A stretch of 64,000 bases of DNA, taken from the NCBI GenBank assembly GCA_034440635.1, contig JAOTON010001917.1:124001-188000 (forward strand), in the 5' to 3' direction. The stretch is from Lepas anatifera (lineage: Eukaryota > Arthropoda > Thecostraca > Lepadidae). The translations under genes were made by a program, and so were the position numbers. The notes below the pieces were generated by a model. It saw nothing but the letters and a program-made list of their open reading frames with translations, was not told where the DNA came from and searched no databases. Positions 1 to 11,254 of this stretch are shown here, piece by piece (position 1 is the first letter of the stretch; each line of letters begins with the position of its first letter).

Positions 1-479
1 AAGAACAAACTGGTTTGAACAATGTACGGTAATCTTGCCCTTAAGTGGGAAATGGAAGCAAATTGGTGTAAATGGCAGTCTCATATCAGATTTGATATGA
101 AATGTTGTAGATGAGTTCCATTCAGGTAACACATTGTTTTCTATTTGTTTTCTAAGCTGTTTGCATGCCTTATGTTAACTTTCAGCATGCTTGACAAGCT
201 CTGGTATTGGATGAATTTGCTACAATTTGTGTGCAATGCTACTTTCTTGTACTTCCTATTCATGCCTACTTTTATGCACTTCTGTCAATGGAATTGGTGC
301 AAAGCTGTAAGACATAAGATACTTGAACCATAAATTCCTAATATTACATTAAATACAGAAATCTGGAATGCATCAAGCTTATGAATTATGTAAGCTCATA
401 TTGGAAAGATCACTGTAGATGACAGGAAATTGTTTGTGTGTTTAGTAGTCTGTGTGGAATAGCAACTTTGAAAAAAATA
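1..479. other. Unassigned AT-rich sequence
   Basis: I see no gene, RNA or recognisable repeat here. The short open frames lack domain-like composition and run through ordinary AT-rich non-coding sequence. Confidence 0.5.
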
Positions 480-960
480 TTTGTGAAGGTTTTGCTACTT
501 CTCAGCTCCATCCCTTCTCCATCTGTCTATCTGCATCTGTTTTCTCTCCCATTCTTGCTACACTTCAGTATAGAACTCTACTGTCCTTTTTCTTTCTCAC
601 TTACTCTTCCCTTCAGACTTTCTCCTGTCTTTCTGTCCCCTTCTTGCTCTTGTCTCTCCTGATTTTCATTTCTCTCTTCCTTCTCTCTTCTTCTTCGGTT
701 TCCACTACTCTCTTTTCCTCTTCTCTCTTCACTACCTTCCTCCACCTCCCCCATTTATCTTTATCTACTGTCCCTGCTCTATCTTCCTCCACTCCCCACT
801 CTGTCTTTCTGTACTCTCTGTCCATCCTGTCTTTCTCCACTTCACCCTTCCTCTCTGACCTCCTCCCCCTCTCTCCTCTCTGTCTTCCTCCACTCTTTCC
901 TTTTCATCTTCCTCCACTTTTTCCTTTCTGTCTTTCACCACTCTCTTCTCTGTTTGTCTG
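480..960. repeat. Degenerate polypyrimidine tract
   Basis: The plus strand is almost entirely C and T for about 480 bases, with recurring fragments such as CTGTCTTCCTCCACTC and TTTCCTTTCTGTCTTTC. It reads as an old, diverged pyrimidine minisatellite. Open frames on both strands through it are by-products of composition (Ser/Leu/Phe-rich on plus, Glu/Arg/Lys-rich on minus). Confidence 0.7.
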
Positions 961-1549
961 TCAATATTTGTGCACACAAATTGCAGGATTTCCAATCTTT
1001 TGGGTGCTGGAATGAAGATACATAGATTTTTCTTAAGTTTGGGTAGTTCTGAATTCAGCAGTCCTGCTTCGTTGGGTAATTTGTCTGCCATGTTGACTAT
1101 TCCATTAATGCTCATACTTTTTGGGGTCGCTGGTCTGCTAATGCTGATGCGAAAATCAGCCTGCTTTCCCTTTTCAGGTGAAATATGTTAAAGGCTGGTA
1201 TTAAATGAGGTGTTATTCCTTTTATCCTGGTATCCTTTCCTGGTACCCGACACTGGTCTGGGCCGAAATTTTGGTTTAGTTTTCATGAAAAATAAAAATC
1301 TGTAAGCAGATAAGTAGGGACAAGCAGACAAAAAAACTTGAAACGCGTCTACCGACAGCCTTCTAAGGTCAGGCTACACTGCTCGCTCTTGTGTTTTCGG
1401 TATCTTCGTTTTCACTTTTTAAGGACGTTTTTCCGTCTTTAACTGCGCTATTCACTTGTTTTCGTTTATCGCGTTTTCGTGTTTTCGATGTCTTTATTAT
1501 TTATTTTCTTATCACGTATCTTTCTGGACTTGTTTGCAAAATAATAATG
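961..1549. other. Unassigned sequence
   Basis: No gene or repeat recognised between the pyrimidine tract and the nested transposon block. Confidence 0.4.
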
Positions 1550-1753
1550 GCACAATGCCTCCTCACCTCACTGTTGCAACCTCACCTCCAAAAGTGTTAA
1601 AGGTGGCATAGGTAAGAAATGGTGAATCTATCGAATTCAAACTTATGCTACATAAGGTGCCCACCGAGTACTACAAAATATATTCCGGGATTTTCTATCC
1701 CAATGACCTAGGGTCAACGATAAAGGTAAAGGTATGCACTGACAAATTGGATA

Positions 1754-2787
1754 TTAACCCTCGCCCCACCGGGGGGGCCATCGATGGCCCCCCTAAGGTT
1801 TTTCCGGGATAGCAGAAAAACGACGAGGCGCAGCACCGCAGTTGAGGGCTCTACCTCTCACTGCATCATTTTCCCATCATCCCTGAAATTTTTACCCCGG
1901 GTCACCCAAGGTCAGGTCACCAGACGAGGTCAACCAAGGTCACCTCACTTCACCTTTAGAGCTCTGTAAGAGCTACATTTCAAAGTCGATCGATTTGAAA
2001 CTTCCTACACTTCATGACCCCTCCAGGGTCTACAAGGTGTATATCCGGGATTTTTCGATTTCGTGCCCTGAGGTCAGGTCACGAGGCGACCTCTCCCATT
2101 GGAAAAGCATGGGGAAAAGCTATTTCATGATATAAAAGCCACAAAAATGATTGCAAATACTCAGACTGCTCAGAACAACGTTTTTGGACACCCTTTCACG
2201 GATCCCAGGGGTCATATTTGCCCTTTGACTTTTCCAAGGTCATCCAAGGTCACCAGAGGTCAAAAACAGTATTTTGACAATAACTTTTGACCTAATTGAG
2301 CTAGAGCGGTGAAACAAACACCATCGTGTTTGTCTTGTCACTGGCTTTCATTTGATATACGGCAAGGTCACTTTTTGACCTTTCGTGACCTCAGGTCATA
2401 TTAGGTCACGAGGTGACCTCTGGCGGTCAAACCACTGGCGGGAAGTCTTTACGTTCCACATAGCGGAAAAAGTGCTGGCAATTTGCTATCAAATGTACTT
2501 TACCAGGCCTCAATAGCTCTAATGGCATAAGAGTTATGCCCAGTTTGCTTAATCATTGCATATTTGAGTGAAAATAGCCGATCTTGACCTAATTTGACCT
2601 CTGGAGGTCAAACCATTGACCTGAGCACTAAAACATGCGAAGTAATTTCTTACTGAATTCACGCGAGCTTTCCATTGCACTTTGCAGATTTGCGCTAACG
2701 CCCATATTTTCGGAGTTAGAGGGGGGCCATCGATGGCCCCCCGGTGGGGCGAAGGTGGCGCCGGACCCCCGGTGGGGCGCGGGTTAA
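1754..2787. mobile_element. TTAA-bounded element, family B (1,034 bp)
   Basis: It starts TTAACCCTCGCCCCACCGG and ends in the inverted counterpart CCGGTGGGGCGCGGGTTAA, so TTAA bounds both sides, as for piggyBac-type target duplication. Just inside each end lies the palindrome GGCCATCGATGGCC. The interior is full of AGGTCA/TGACCT hexamers. Removing it restores continuity of the fold-back arm around a single TTAA, which is direct evidence that these are the true ends. No transposase ORF. A related inverted fragment lies at 22,940-23,145. Confidence 0.8.
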
Positions 2788-3180
2788 ATATATTAAAAAT
2801 CAAACACACGGACGCGTTTCGTAACTTCTTCAGCGTATGTTTGAAGATTAGAACTGTCTTTCGACGAATGCAGGTTTCTGGGAACTCAAATGAGACTAAA
2901 CTTGAATTAGCAAATATTATTCACGTTTAGTCTCACGTGAGTTCCCAGAAACCTGCATTCATCGACAGACAGAACGTGCACACGTGAATACGTGAGACTA
3001 AACGTGAAACGTGAGACTAAACGTGAAACGTGAGACTAAACGTGAATTGGCAAATATCATTCGCGTTTAGTCTCACTTGAGTTCCCAGAAACCTGCATTC
3101 GTCAACAGACAGTTCTTATCTTCAAACATACGCTGAAAAAGTAACGAAACGCGTCCGTGTGTTTGATTTTTAATATATTT
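2786..3180. repeat. Long imperfect palindrome (fold-back arms and centre)
   Basis: Positions 2,786-2,805 are the exact reverse complement of 3,161-3,180, and pairing continues inward through the segments carrying gacgcgtttcgt, cagcgtatgtttgaaga and gaatgcaggtttctgggaac. The centre holds a 19-bp tandem repeat. It is the inner part of the fold-back element described at 1,717-3,246. Confidence 0.8.
2991..3047. repeat. 19-bp tandem repeat, three units
   Basis: Unit CGTGAGACTAAACGTGAAA is repeated at 2,991, 3,010 and 3,029, with one change at the end of the third. It lies in the centre of the fold-back palindrome and contains inverted GTTTAGTCTCAC copies nearby (about 2,925 and 3,065). Confidence 0.9.
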
Positions 3181-3935
3181 GATATTCAATTTGTCAGTGT
3201 TTACCTTTACCTTTATCGTTAACCTGTCAAATGGCTCCACAACATTTGACCTAGGGTCAGATACGGATCGTGACCTCCCCATTGGAAATGCATGGGGAAA
3301 ACGGTAATTATCAAAAAATTGTTCTATTTCTTAAGATACCGCATTGAATACATTCTCATTCACAAAATCATAGTATCGTGGGCCCCTTTATAGGTTCATG
3401 CTGCAAGTTTGGACCTGTGTCCTCTGAGAGGTCATCTGGGGCTACTTAAGCAGGTTGACCTGGGTCAATAACTTTGCAGGAAATAATGATAAAACTTTTT
3501 TTTGATACCATTAAGTTTGGACTGTTTTTGCGAGTCGATCGATATGCATATTGACTATGCTAGTTAAGTGGTGACCTTGACCTGCCCTCAGGGGTGGTCA
3601 TTTTTATATTTTGACCTAGTGTAGTCATATTATACACCATTCGATTCTCCGTAACAAGAGGAAGTGAATGGTGCCTAAAGAGTGACTCTAACTCAACTCT
3701 GTCAGACGCCAGAGCCCAGAAATTTTTCTAACATGCCATCTTCTTTGACCTTTCATGACCTCAATATTGACCTGAACCAAAAACGGACCTATTTAGTTTT
3801 TCTTGAATTTTTACGAGCTATTCGCCAGCGTTCGCGTTTTTTTTTTTGCTTTCCCGCATAGGTGCCGAGTTCGAGGGGGAGGGGGTGTTTGAACAGTCTC
3901 CCCATCCTCACCACCGGGGCGAAGATGGCCCAGAG

Positions 3936-6270
3936 GCCCTCCAGGGTGGGTGGTAATGCCTGGTAGAGCAATTACTGTGGAATCTGATGCGACCTGTGTG
4001 TTGTGACTGGCTGCTGAGTACCCCCAAGAAGTATTTGGTACGTGGATGGCTGCATATATTGATTTTGGTGCCGTCGTCAGCCTTACAATGCCTTAGCTAG
4101 ATGTTCGTCATGTTACTGTGGAAATGTTGCCCTGCATTGTATAAGCTGACAGAAAGGAAATTTTTCTATTTGTCGAAACATGTGTAGCTCTTCTAATGGT
4201 GCCTCTTTGAAAATAAGGGCCACACGTACCATGCTATGGGTTATATTTAAGGCTCAACTCACAACAGTGAATCTGGGGGAATGTTTCAGAATTGCATTTT
4301 GTTTCACTCACACTCCTGTGAATGGATGGATATATTTTTTAGACAGGGGTATACAGGGTGGTTTGACAGACAGACACGTATATTCTACCAATTGTATTTC
4401 ATTCACTTGAATAAGTTGGTGATTGGTACAAAGGCGCATTTGCGATTACAGGTCGCACTGTTCGCACCAAGGCAAAACGACAACACTTCCCCGTGGGGCA
4501 CTCCCTGCACCCGCCGCCAGGGGGCGCCGGCGCCCCGCCATCGCCATCATGCTCAATGCAAATCTGTGTGTGCTGTGGATAAAGGTAAAAACACATCGTG
4601 CAACTAATATTGATTTTTGGTCAGCCAAATTGGATCCATGCAGACATTTTTTAGTTTTTTTCGGTTTTCGCTCAGAATGAAAAATCGAGGTTGAGAATCT
4701 CTGCTAGAGAGGCGAACATTATGTTTGTTTCGATGGTGTATTTTTGACAGCGCAGAATATAGTGGTATTTGTCTTCACTGATGTTTCCGCAGAAGCAACG
4801 TAGTGAATTGATTTTTTACTCAGACACCGTGTCACAAAATATATAATATACAAAAATTAGACCTCCTGGCCCAATCTTCCTGCTCCCGGATTTGCATTCA
4901 TAACCTCTCAAAATGTGCACATGATATGACACATGGCATAGATTTGTGAACAAAGGTAGGTAAAATGCACGTGCTGCCTGATGGATTTGGTATACAGCCC
5001 CTTAGGTGTGGTTCGATCGCTAACGATAGGAATGTGGTTATTATGTCAGATTGCTATAATTCAGTCAGAATCTATAGCTTTCAGGGCGTCCCCTCACTTT
5101 GGGTGGCCTTAGTCTTGGCATGGCCTGAAAATGATTCCATATAGATTCATCCACTGAGAGCTTTGAAATATCTTCGAAATTTACTCAGTCTTTCTTGGAG
5201 CTGTGTTAGATGGGAATTTTATATCTTCTGCACTCCTGCAAAGGTGTGTTTAAGGCGCATTGGAATAAATATCGGTAAAGCAATCGCAAGGCTCGTTAGA
5301 TTTGAATTAACTCATTGCAGCTGTGTCTCTATGATTTTATTTTATTTAATGAATATTTATTTAAGATATCATCTATTTTGCTTGCATTTTACCGTCTGTT
5401 TGGTGGTTGTCACACATTTGGGGTTACCATTGGGATAAACATTAGCCCTTTCGGCAAGTAGTAACTGCTTGCTGATTGGGGATAGACTCCACTGGAATAG
5501 CTCCTATCGGCGTGGTGTTTTTGGTCCCTTCGGGACCATTCTCAAATGGGCCAAGGGCAGATCCTAACGGCGTGAGACTCGGCTTGCCTCAGGCCTCTGG
5601 CGTTACTGACAGCTGCCGTTGAAATGAAACCAAGACCACCACGTGCCGGTAATCAGGAGCAAGATTGTATCAGTGTCCTTACCAGTCTTTTTGGCTTAGA
5701 CCCCGGCCTACATTTTTTAACGAAGCTACGGGAACGGCGGAGGCGCTTGTTTATGACCTTGGTAGCCGACAATAATCGCACGAGCGCATAGTTTTAAGGT
5801 GATAACCCTACCTCACCCAGTTCTGTTTGTCCTTGACGCTTAACAACAGTGCAAACAACTGCATTGATAGTTCGGTATTTTTTGGGGTAGAAGCACTTCC
5901 TCATTCTTTTGTACAAGACGTGAACATCCATCGGCGCAGTCCGGTTTTCTAATAATCGTTTGGTCAGTTATAGATGGTAGGTCAATTAATTTGGCAGCAC
6001 TTAATTTGGACTGGACCAAACTGCACATCCACGCACTGTTGTGGATTCTCGAAATTGGTTGAGGTGCTTGATCTGGTAGGCCGCCAGTTGTCACCAGTCA
6101 CTGCAACAAGGCGGCAAATTGCTAAACATACTGGGTGGATTAAATTACCCCTCAGTGTCGGGTTGATGACTAATGGTACAGAGCCGTGAGTTTGGAAGCT
6201 TTCTTTCGACATGGTATTCGTTCCGGATATTTGGCATCAGCTGCTGAAGCTTTGTCGGGGATAGGGTATT
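3936..6270. other. Unassigned sequence
   Basis: No gene recognised. A compact hairpin GGTCCCTTCGGGACC sits near 5,523-5,538. The segment 5,450-5,830 is GC-richer than its surroundings but shows no coding pattern I can identify. Confidence 0.4.
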
Positions 6271-6421
6271 GGCACTGGCGGCGGAACTGGGGGGGGGGGC
6301 ACGGGCGCGGTGCCCCCTTTAAATCAGAAGTTTTAACACTAACCCTATGGCGTTGACTGTAAAGAAATGGGTTGAAAAGCCCGTGGCGCGCCCCCCCTTA
6401 AATTCGGACGCCGTCACTGGA
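6271..6421. mobile_element. Small MITE-like inverted-repeat element
   Basis: A block of about 150 bp begins GGCACTGGCGGCGGAACTGG and ends with the imperfect inverted counterpart AATTCGGACGCCGTCACTGG. Inside both ends there is a G- or C-run. A short ATTGG occurs on both flanks, but not cleanly as a target duplication. Similar CAGTGGCGG ends are seen in the 34,214-34,587 element. Boundaries are approximate. Confidence 0.4.
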
Positions 6422-6591
6422 CATTGGTTCGGTGAATGGTGATGTTTCCTGCCACAGAGACCAGTGGCGGCGGAAGGTCCAGGTCATGAAGGTCGGCGGA
6501 AGGTCGTTTTGAAAAGTATGACAGTACTTCCCGAACGAGCATGGTGATGACATGATTCGGTAAAATAGGGCCCAACCTTCAATATAGAAAT

Positions 6592-6745
6592 CGGTGGTGG
6601 ATTCAGGGGGGACAAAAAGGCATTTCCCCACCCCACCCCCCAATGAAAAAGCTCGAGATAAAGCCATGTCCCCCAAGCTGTCGACCTTTTGCCCGGGCTC
6701 CTCTTTAGTTTATAAGTAAGGTTTTGGTGCTTCAACTGAACTAGT
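6592..6745 (-). mobile_element. Truncated copy of the 34,214-34,587 hAT-like MITE
   Basis: Read on the minus strand this matches the right-hand end of the later element in order: accaaaaccttacttataaa, gtcgac, gctttttcattgggggg, aaatgcctttttgtcccc, then a degraded terminus with ggatccgcca changed to gaatccacca. The other end is missing. Confidence 0.6.
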
Positions 6746-7780
6746 CGACTTCAAGGAGAACCGTTCAAATTCAGCGTAAACATTGTTTCTTGGTCGTCTT
6801 GATTTTTTAAATTGTTTTTGGAGTGAATGATCATTGGATGGCACCTGCGAAAATCTTGTGGCCACACCTCTCACCCCGTGACGTTTTTTATTTTTTTGCT
6901 TTTCGACATTTGTTTACCCCTTCCCCGAAATCTACCGGCTAGTTAAATCGTCGCCAAATCTTTTGCCGCGTGAATGTTTTCTGTTTTTCGTCTTTGGTTT
7001 GCCCCTTCAAATGATATAAATATATTTTAAGGGACTGAAATTTCGGACATCGGCCTTCCTCGAACCAAAGAAAAAGTCACCAAAATGAAAGAAAGAAGTG
7101 CTTGTATGATTCCTCATCACCCTCGGAAAGGACAGTGCCTGGAATATTATCTTATTCGATGCTTTAATATCAAGGAGACTGTCGTATTCTACCTTCCCTG
7201 GCCCTCGTTATCTGGAGTCGATAATACTTTAGAAGCGAGAGTATGAGTAGGATCAGTGGAGTGTATGACCGTCGGAAACATGTCAGAACTACCGAAATGA
7301 TGAAGAACGAATATTATTTTTGAACGAAATTGACTGTTATATATCCCAGAATCGGGGAAGGAAAGCCTCCAGGGAACATAAATTGTTAAACTTTTTTAAA
7401 CAGGCAGACACAATTTTCAAGCTTTGAAATTATTTTTATGTTCCAGCGTTCCAGCTTTCTGCCAGCACATGAAAAAACCGCGAAGAAGGAATTATATGTT
7501 CCGACAACCACCTGTTGTGAGCCATCCTCCGTGGGATATTTCTATTCTCGTAGAATCTGGCCATCAGGGCGCCCCTGAAAACAAAAAAATAATGATGATG
7601 CCGGGATAGATTTATGCCAGTTCGCCACATTCACCTCGAAAAAGAAAACAGCCCGATATCTGGAACTGGCCGACGCGCCACAAACAACACCGGTAATGCC
7701 GACTGTGTGTATTTTTAGCATCGATATGTGACAGCCTAATCTCCAGTGACTCCAGCAAACTGTTGCTTGAAACACGCACT
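6746..7780. other. 3' flank of the lectin gene, otherwise unassigned
   Basis: No gene recognised. This includes the 3' untranslated side of the minus-strand lectin gene. I did not find a convincing AATAAA for it within 350 bases of the stop; ATTAAA (minus) occurs near 7,163. Confidence 0.4.
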
Positions 7781-8857
7781 TCAGGTCTCATCGCCAGTGA
7801 CCCGCATTCGTTGGCACACGAAGGGAAGAGGGTCGGAGCAGTCGCTCATGAAGCCTTCTACGGTGTCAGTGTTAACGCTCGCGCAAGTGTCCCCGTCCTC
7901 GGCGGGAGTCTGGCCCGGCGCCCAGGAAAGGGAATACTCCGACCCATTGAGCGACTGCCACGAGCCTTCCCCAGCGCGGTGGATCACTCCCACCCAGAAG
8001 CTGTCGGCTTGGCCGGACTCGGAGACGTACGCCGCCATCAGCTGGGCCATTCCCTGTTGGCCGGGATGCGCGAGACGGGCCGAGTGCTTCATTATGCAGT
8101 GCTGGTCGGCCTCAGCGAACGTCGCCGGCTCCCCGACGAAGAAGTAGCAGAAGGCAGGCGTCTGCAGCCAGCGGGATGGGCAGCCACCATACAGACACCG
8201 CGGCCGCGGCTGTTCGCAGATGAACCTGTGTCTTTCTCCGCAGTTCATGGTGATCAGCGCCTGTGCGCGGTTCTCTCGGAGTGCAACGCAGCCACCACCA
8301 CTCTCCATCGGAACCGGTGGTGTGAAGGCGGTGCCGTCCGGGTTCACTCCGTGTCTGTTCGACCAGCCTAGCCACTCGCGCCTACTGCTACGGCTGGGAT
8401 GATGCAACATAAACGCCCACTCTGCGGCACCGCTGACGGAGACCACGTCGGCGAGCGGTTGGCTGCTCTTGCACCATCCTTTGGCCTTGCCGCGGGTCAT
8501 CTTCTGACCGTGGCGGAGGTAGCAGCTGCCGTTGAAGGCGAGCCACTGGGCGCTGCAGAAGGCCGGGCGGGCGGTGTGCCGCCGGTAGCTGCGGTGGGCG
8601 GCCGACGGCGTGTCGGACATCTGCAGACAGTGCTCGTTCTGTGCCAGCAGTTCGCAGCGTCCGTCTGCGCCATACCTGACGCCGTCGCACTGCACCTCAG
8701 GCAGCCGTCCGCAGCGGGCCGTGCAGCGCGCCAGACTCGGCTCAGTCCAGACCGAGGCTGCCGGGTCCGTGAATGCGCCGTCCTGCAGGACGAAGTAGGT
8801 GTTGGCCGACACGGCAGCCACCAGCGGAGGCAGCAGCAGCAGAGCCAACACGCGCAT
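7781..8857 (-). CDS. Secreted PAN-like plus double C-type lectin domain protein
   Basis: Predicted secreted protein of 358 residues in one uninterrupted exon. Residues 1-18 form a clear signal peptide (MRVLALLLLPPLVAAVSA). Residues 45-77 hold a cysteine pattern like a small PAN/apple module. Residues 101-215 are the first C-type lectin domain, with the EWLGW core and CGERHRFICE end. Residues 226-349 are the second, with FWVGV and a FVCQ end. Neither has the EPN, QPD or WND calcium/sugar-binding motifs (the second has QTP and MSD), so classical calcium-dependent sugar binding is doubtful. Possible N-glycosylation sites are Asn109 and Asn304. The frame is open to an ATG at 8,917, but the ATG at 8,857 directly precedes the signal peptide and is preferred. 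Coding GC content is high. Arthropods and other invertebrates use such lectins in immunity or adhesion; the role here is inference. Confidence 0.85.
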   Translation of the reverse strand: MRVLALLLLPPLVAAVSANTYFVLQDGAFTDPAASVWTEPSLARCTARCGRLPEVQCDGVRYGADGRCELLAQNEHCLQMSDTPSAAHRSYRRHTARPAFCSAQWLAFNGSCYLRHGQKMTRGKAKGWCKSSQPLADVVSVSGAAEWAFMLHHPSRSSRREWLGWSNRHGVNPDGTAFTPPVPMESGGGCVALRENRAQALITMNCGERHRFICEQPRPRCLYGGCPSRWLQTPAFCYFFVGEPATFAEADQHCIMKHSARLAHPGQQGMAQLMAAYVSESGQADSFWVGVIHRAGEGSWQSLNGSEYSLSWAPGQTPAEDGDTCASVNTDTVEGFMSDCSDPLPFVCQRMRVTGDET

Positions 8858-9293
8858 GATGAGACGGAGATCTCCGTAGAGAAGTAAAATAATAAGGAAA
8901 AATGGGAGCCGCGTCAAGCTCTATGCGCCTCCGCACAGCCAACTGCGGACAATGCGCCTAATAACGGTACGCGCTGGCAGGTCATCGTTGGTGGCTCAAG
9001 CAGTCTGCGCGGTCTTAAAAGAAGGCTTGTCGTCGATCAAGCGCCTCGCATTAATATTAAATGAACCGGATTAGGTATCGCGTGTACACAAACACAGAAC
9101 TACGCCCGAGGCGGAGTTGGAAACCCTGCGGCCCGTGGTATCTTCCGCAAACCCCCACGGGTAATTGATTGTTAGGTAGGTCACCCAGGAAACAGAATAA
9201 ATCCTGCGCTCATATCGCGATGTACCACTGCCGAAATTGAACAATGCGCGTATAATTACAGCTAAGTGCACAGCGCAAAAACACATCGGAGTC
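8858..9293. other. 5' flank of the lectin gene
   Basis: Upstream of the minus-strand lectin start. A TATA-like TTTTAAGA (minus strand, about 9,014-9,021) is the only core-promoter candidate I see, and it is weak. No other gene. Confidence 0.3.
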
Positions 9294-9525
9294 ATAGGCG
9301 GATCCAGGATTTCCGATGGGGGTTCACACGATCAGAAGGTGGGGTGCCATCTGGATGGGGGGTGACAAAACATATCAGGTGGGCGTCAAATCCTATCGCG
9401 GGGCGCCGATACTTGCATCCTGGAGTGAGGATAGTTGGAAAAGGCATTTCAGGAGAGCCCCGAGGCGATTTCAGGAGGCGGGGTGGGGGGCACGTGCCCC
9501 TTGCCCCATGGATCCGTCATTGGTC
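9294..9525 (+). mobile_element. CGGATCCAGGA-type MITE, copy 1
   Basis: It starts near CATAGGCGGATCCAGGA and ends in the inverted form CCATGGATCCGTCATTG. Internal landmarks are shared, in the opposite orientation, with 28,680-28,930 and 37,433-37,710: acatatcaggtgggcg, atcgcggggcgccgat, aaggcatttcaggagagcc, and a CACGTGCCCC near the right end. About 230 bp and non-coding; no clean target duplication. Confidence 0.65.
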
Positions 9526-10235
9526 GGGAGTGACTGAAAAGTATGGACCAATCATCCGGCCTTATTTCCACAATGGCGTGCCTATTGCCCGCAATATAAA
9601 GTAACTGACGCAGTGCAATGGCACGGACTTCCTATATACCTGTGATGAATTTATGTTCACGTCATCGCACACTAGACTGTCCAAACATAATTGAGTGTCA
9701 TATTTGCTATCCCCGACTGGCCACAAAAAAACAACAGCAGATCTGAAAAGCTTTTAAGCAGAAGTGATCATGCAAAAGCGGTTGCGCTGAGGGAGTATTA
9801 CCGTAAACGAAATTCATTACAATGATAGATCTAAGATTTTGTCTGGGAGGCGAAGCCTGTAGTCGGGACATTAATGTATGCCCTAGATAGAAAAAAATAT
9901 TTGGGGGAATCGAAAATGTTTTCCCATCCCCATTTTATTTTTAAAATGTTGGGAAGCCCCGTCGATATGTACTGGGATGGAGGGGCTGAAGGCGGACCAC
10001 TGTTTGATCGGCGATAAAGATCGGCGGATAACAGTACAGGAACCAATCTACACTCTTTTTCATTGTAAAGGTGCGATCTATCTATTGTGGATCTCCCGCT
10101 TGTCAAGGTCGAATTTGGGTAGTAATGAATTCGGGTCAAGGGAAAGGGGTGTGGCGAACGCGTAGAGTGGACAGGTATGTTACCGACCTTGAGGGAGTGC
10201 AGGGGAGTGGTTTGACGAAGATAGCCCTTAGTTGG
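9526..10235. other. Unassigned sequence
   Basis: No gene or named repeat recognised. Confidence 0.4.
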
Positions 10236-11254
10236 TTAACACGTGCCCCGCTGGGGTCCCTGGCATGACGCGCCCCGCTGGGGGCGTTTTTCGCCCCCCT
10301 CCGTATCTCATTTCTCAGGAAAGCTAAAGGAAAATTATGGACGGCGTTCGGAAGCTCTTGACGAGACGAAGAGAAATTATAGGAAGCATTTTATGTCGGG
10401 TCAATATTGAGGTCAGCATGGGTCAAAGAAGGTTCCATAGGCTTACAACAGGGCAGTGTACGTTTCCCCCTCTAGATTTTCCCTCAAAGGAGCTAGAGAA
10501 AATAGTTATGCATCATTGGATTCCTCTCATCGTGGTGAATCGAATGATATATAATATGACCTTTCTAGGTCAAATTGTGAAAATGACCTGACCTTGAGCT
10601 AGGTCAGGGTCACAGAGTGGCCTGGTATGTTCATGCTGCAAATCAATCGGCTCCCCGTGACAATATAAGCACAATGCAAACAAAATAGGAGCTTTATCTC
10701 AATTCAGTGAGACGTTATTGGGAAAACAATCACTCTATGCTCCTCTGACCTGACATGATCTTTGGGAGGTCAGATGGTCAAAAACTCAACTTTATGGTCA
10801 AGGGATGGTAAGAATAGACGGTTTGAGGATTTTTAGCTTTATCTATCGGGTATTTACTGAAAAAAACCCTTTCAATTGTTCACCATAGACTTATAATGGG
10901 GTGACCAAAAAATTGACCCCACCTTAGGTCAACAATATCAAAATTCAGAGATAGCAGATTTGTAGACCCTTATAATCTTATCATATTGTGAAAGTTTCAA
11001 AGTGATCGGTTGGCAGATGTTCCTTAGGCTCCGCTTCCAACTCGTGATTTTAGGTTTTGAGGTCGGGTCATTTGACCTTGGATATCTCCTTGACCTGACA
11101 TGACCTGACCTAAAAAATTTGAACATATGTGTAAAATTGATGAGAAATAAGGTACTGCAAGTTTCGTTGCTCTGCGCCTTTTCGTTTTTGCGTTATCTGG
11201 GGAAAACCAGGAGGGGGTCCGAATTTCGGCCCCCTCCAGCAGGGCGCTTGTTAA
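10236..11254. mobile_element. TTAA-bounded element, family E (1,019 bp)
   Basis: Starts TTAACACGTGCCCCGCTGG and ends with inverted-type CCAGCAGGGCGCTTGTTAA. It has the shared plan: GC caps with short inverted repeats (GCCCCGCTGGGG; TCCGAATTTCGGCCCCCTCC), then scattered AGGTCA/TGACCT (about 10,395-10,830 and 11,080-11,110). No transposase ORF. Its right TTAA is also the left TTAA of the next element. Confidence 0.7.

Larger units (their letters stand above)
1717..3246. mobile_element. Fold-back element inserted in the group H copy
   Basis: The block is flanked by a 13-bp direct repeat TGACCTAGGGTCA (1,704-1,716 and 3,247-3,259). Its arms are inverted repeats. The left arm begins ACGATAAAGG, runs to 1,757 and resumes at 2,788; the right arm is the reverse complement ending near 3,225 (CCTTTATCGT). 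With the inner TTAA insertion removed, the arms pair over roughly 200 bases. A short tail (about 3,226-3,246) lies outside the pairing. No ORF of note. The class is unknown; a 13-bp duplication is long for a DNA transposon. Confidence 0.6.
1550..3935. mobile_element. AGGTCA-rich element (group H), interrupted by a nested insertion
   Basis: The left part (about 1,560-1,716) and right part (3,247 to about 3,935) line up with successive parts of the element at 18,543-19,211 and with the interior of the TTAA elements: the order Ccccaccga, ttccgggat, atgacctagggtca, gacctccccattggaaatgcatgg is kept. The right end carries the GC cap near 3,870-3,930 (gagggggtgtttgaac). The left terminus is not clear, so the outer bounds are approximate. 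A 1.53-kb block (1,717-3,246) interrupts it. No coding capacity is seen. Confidence 0.55.

Noticed and set aside
452..1015. 187-residue plus-strand frame and 116-residue minus-strand frame
   Set aside because: Both follow from the polypyrimidine tract, which has few stops in these frames by composition.
8399..8887. 162-residue plus-strand frame antisense to the lectin gene, and others in 7,746-8,690
   Set aside because: They are antisense shadows of a GC-rich coding exon. The minus-strand frame has a signal peptide and two lectin domains.
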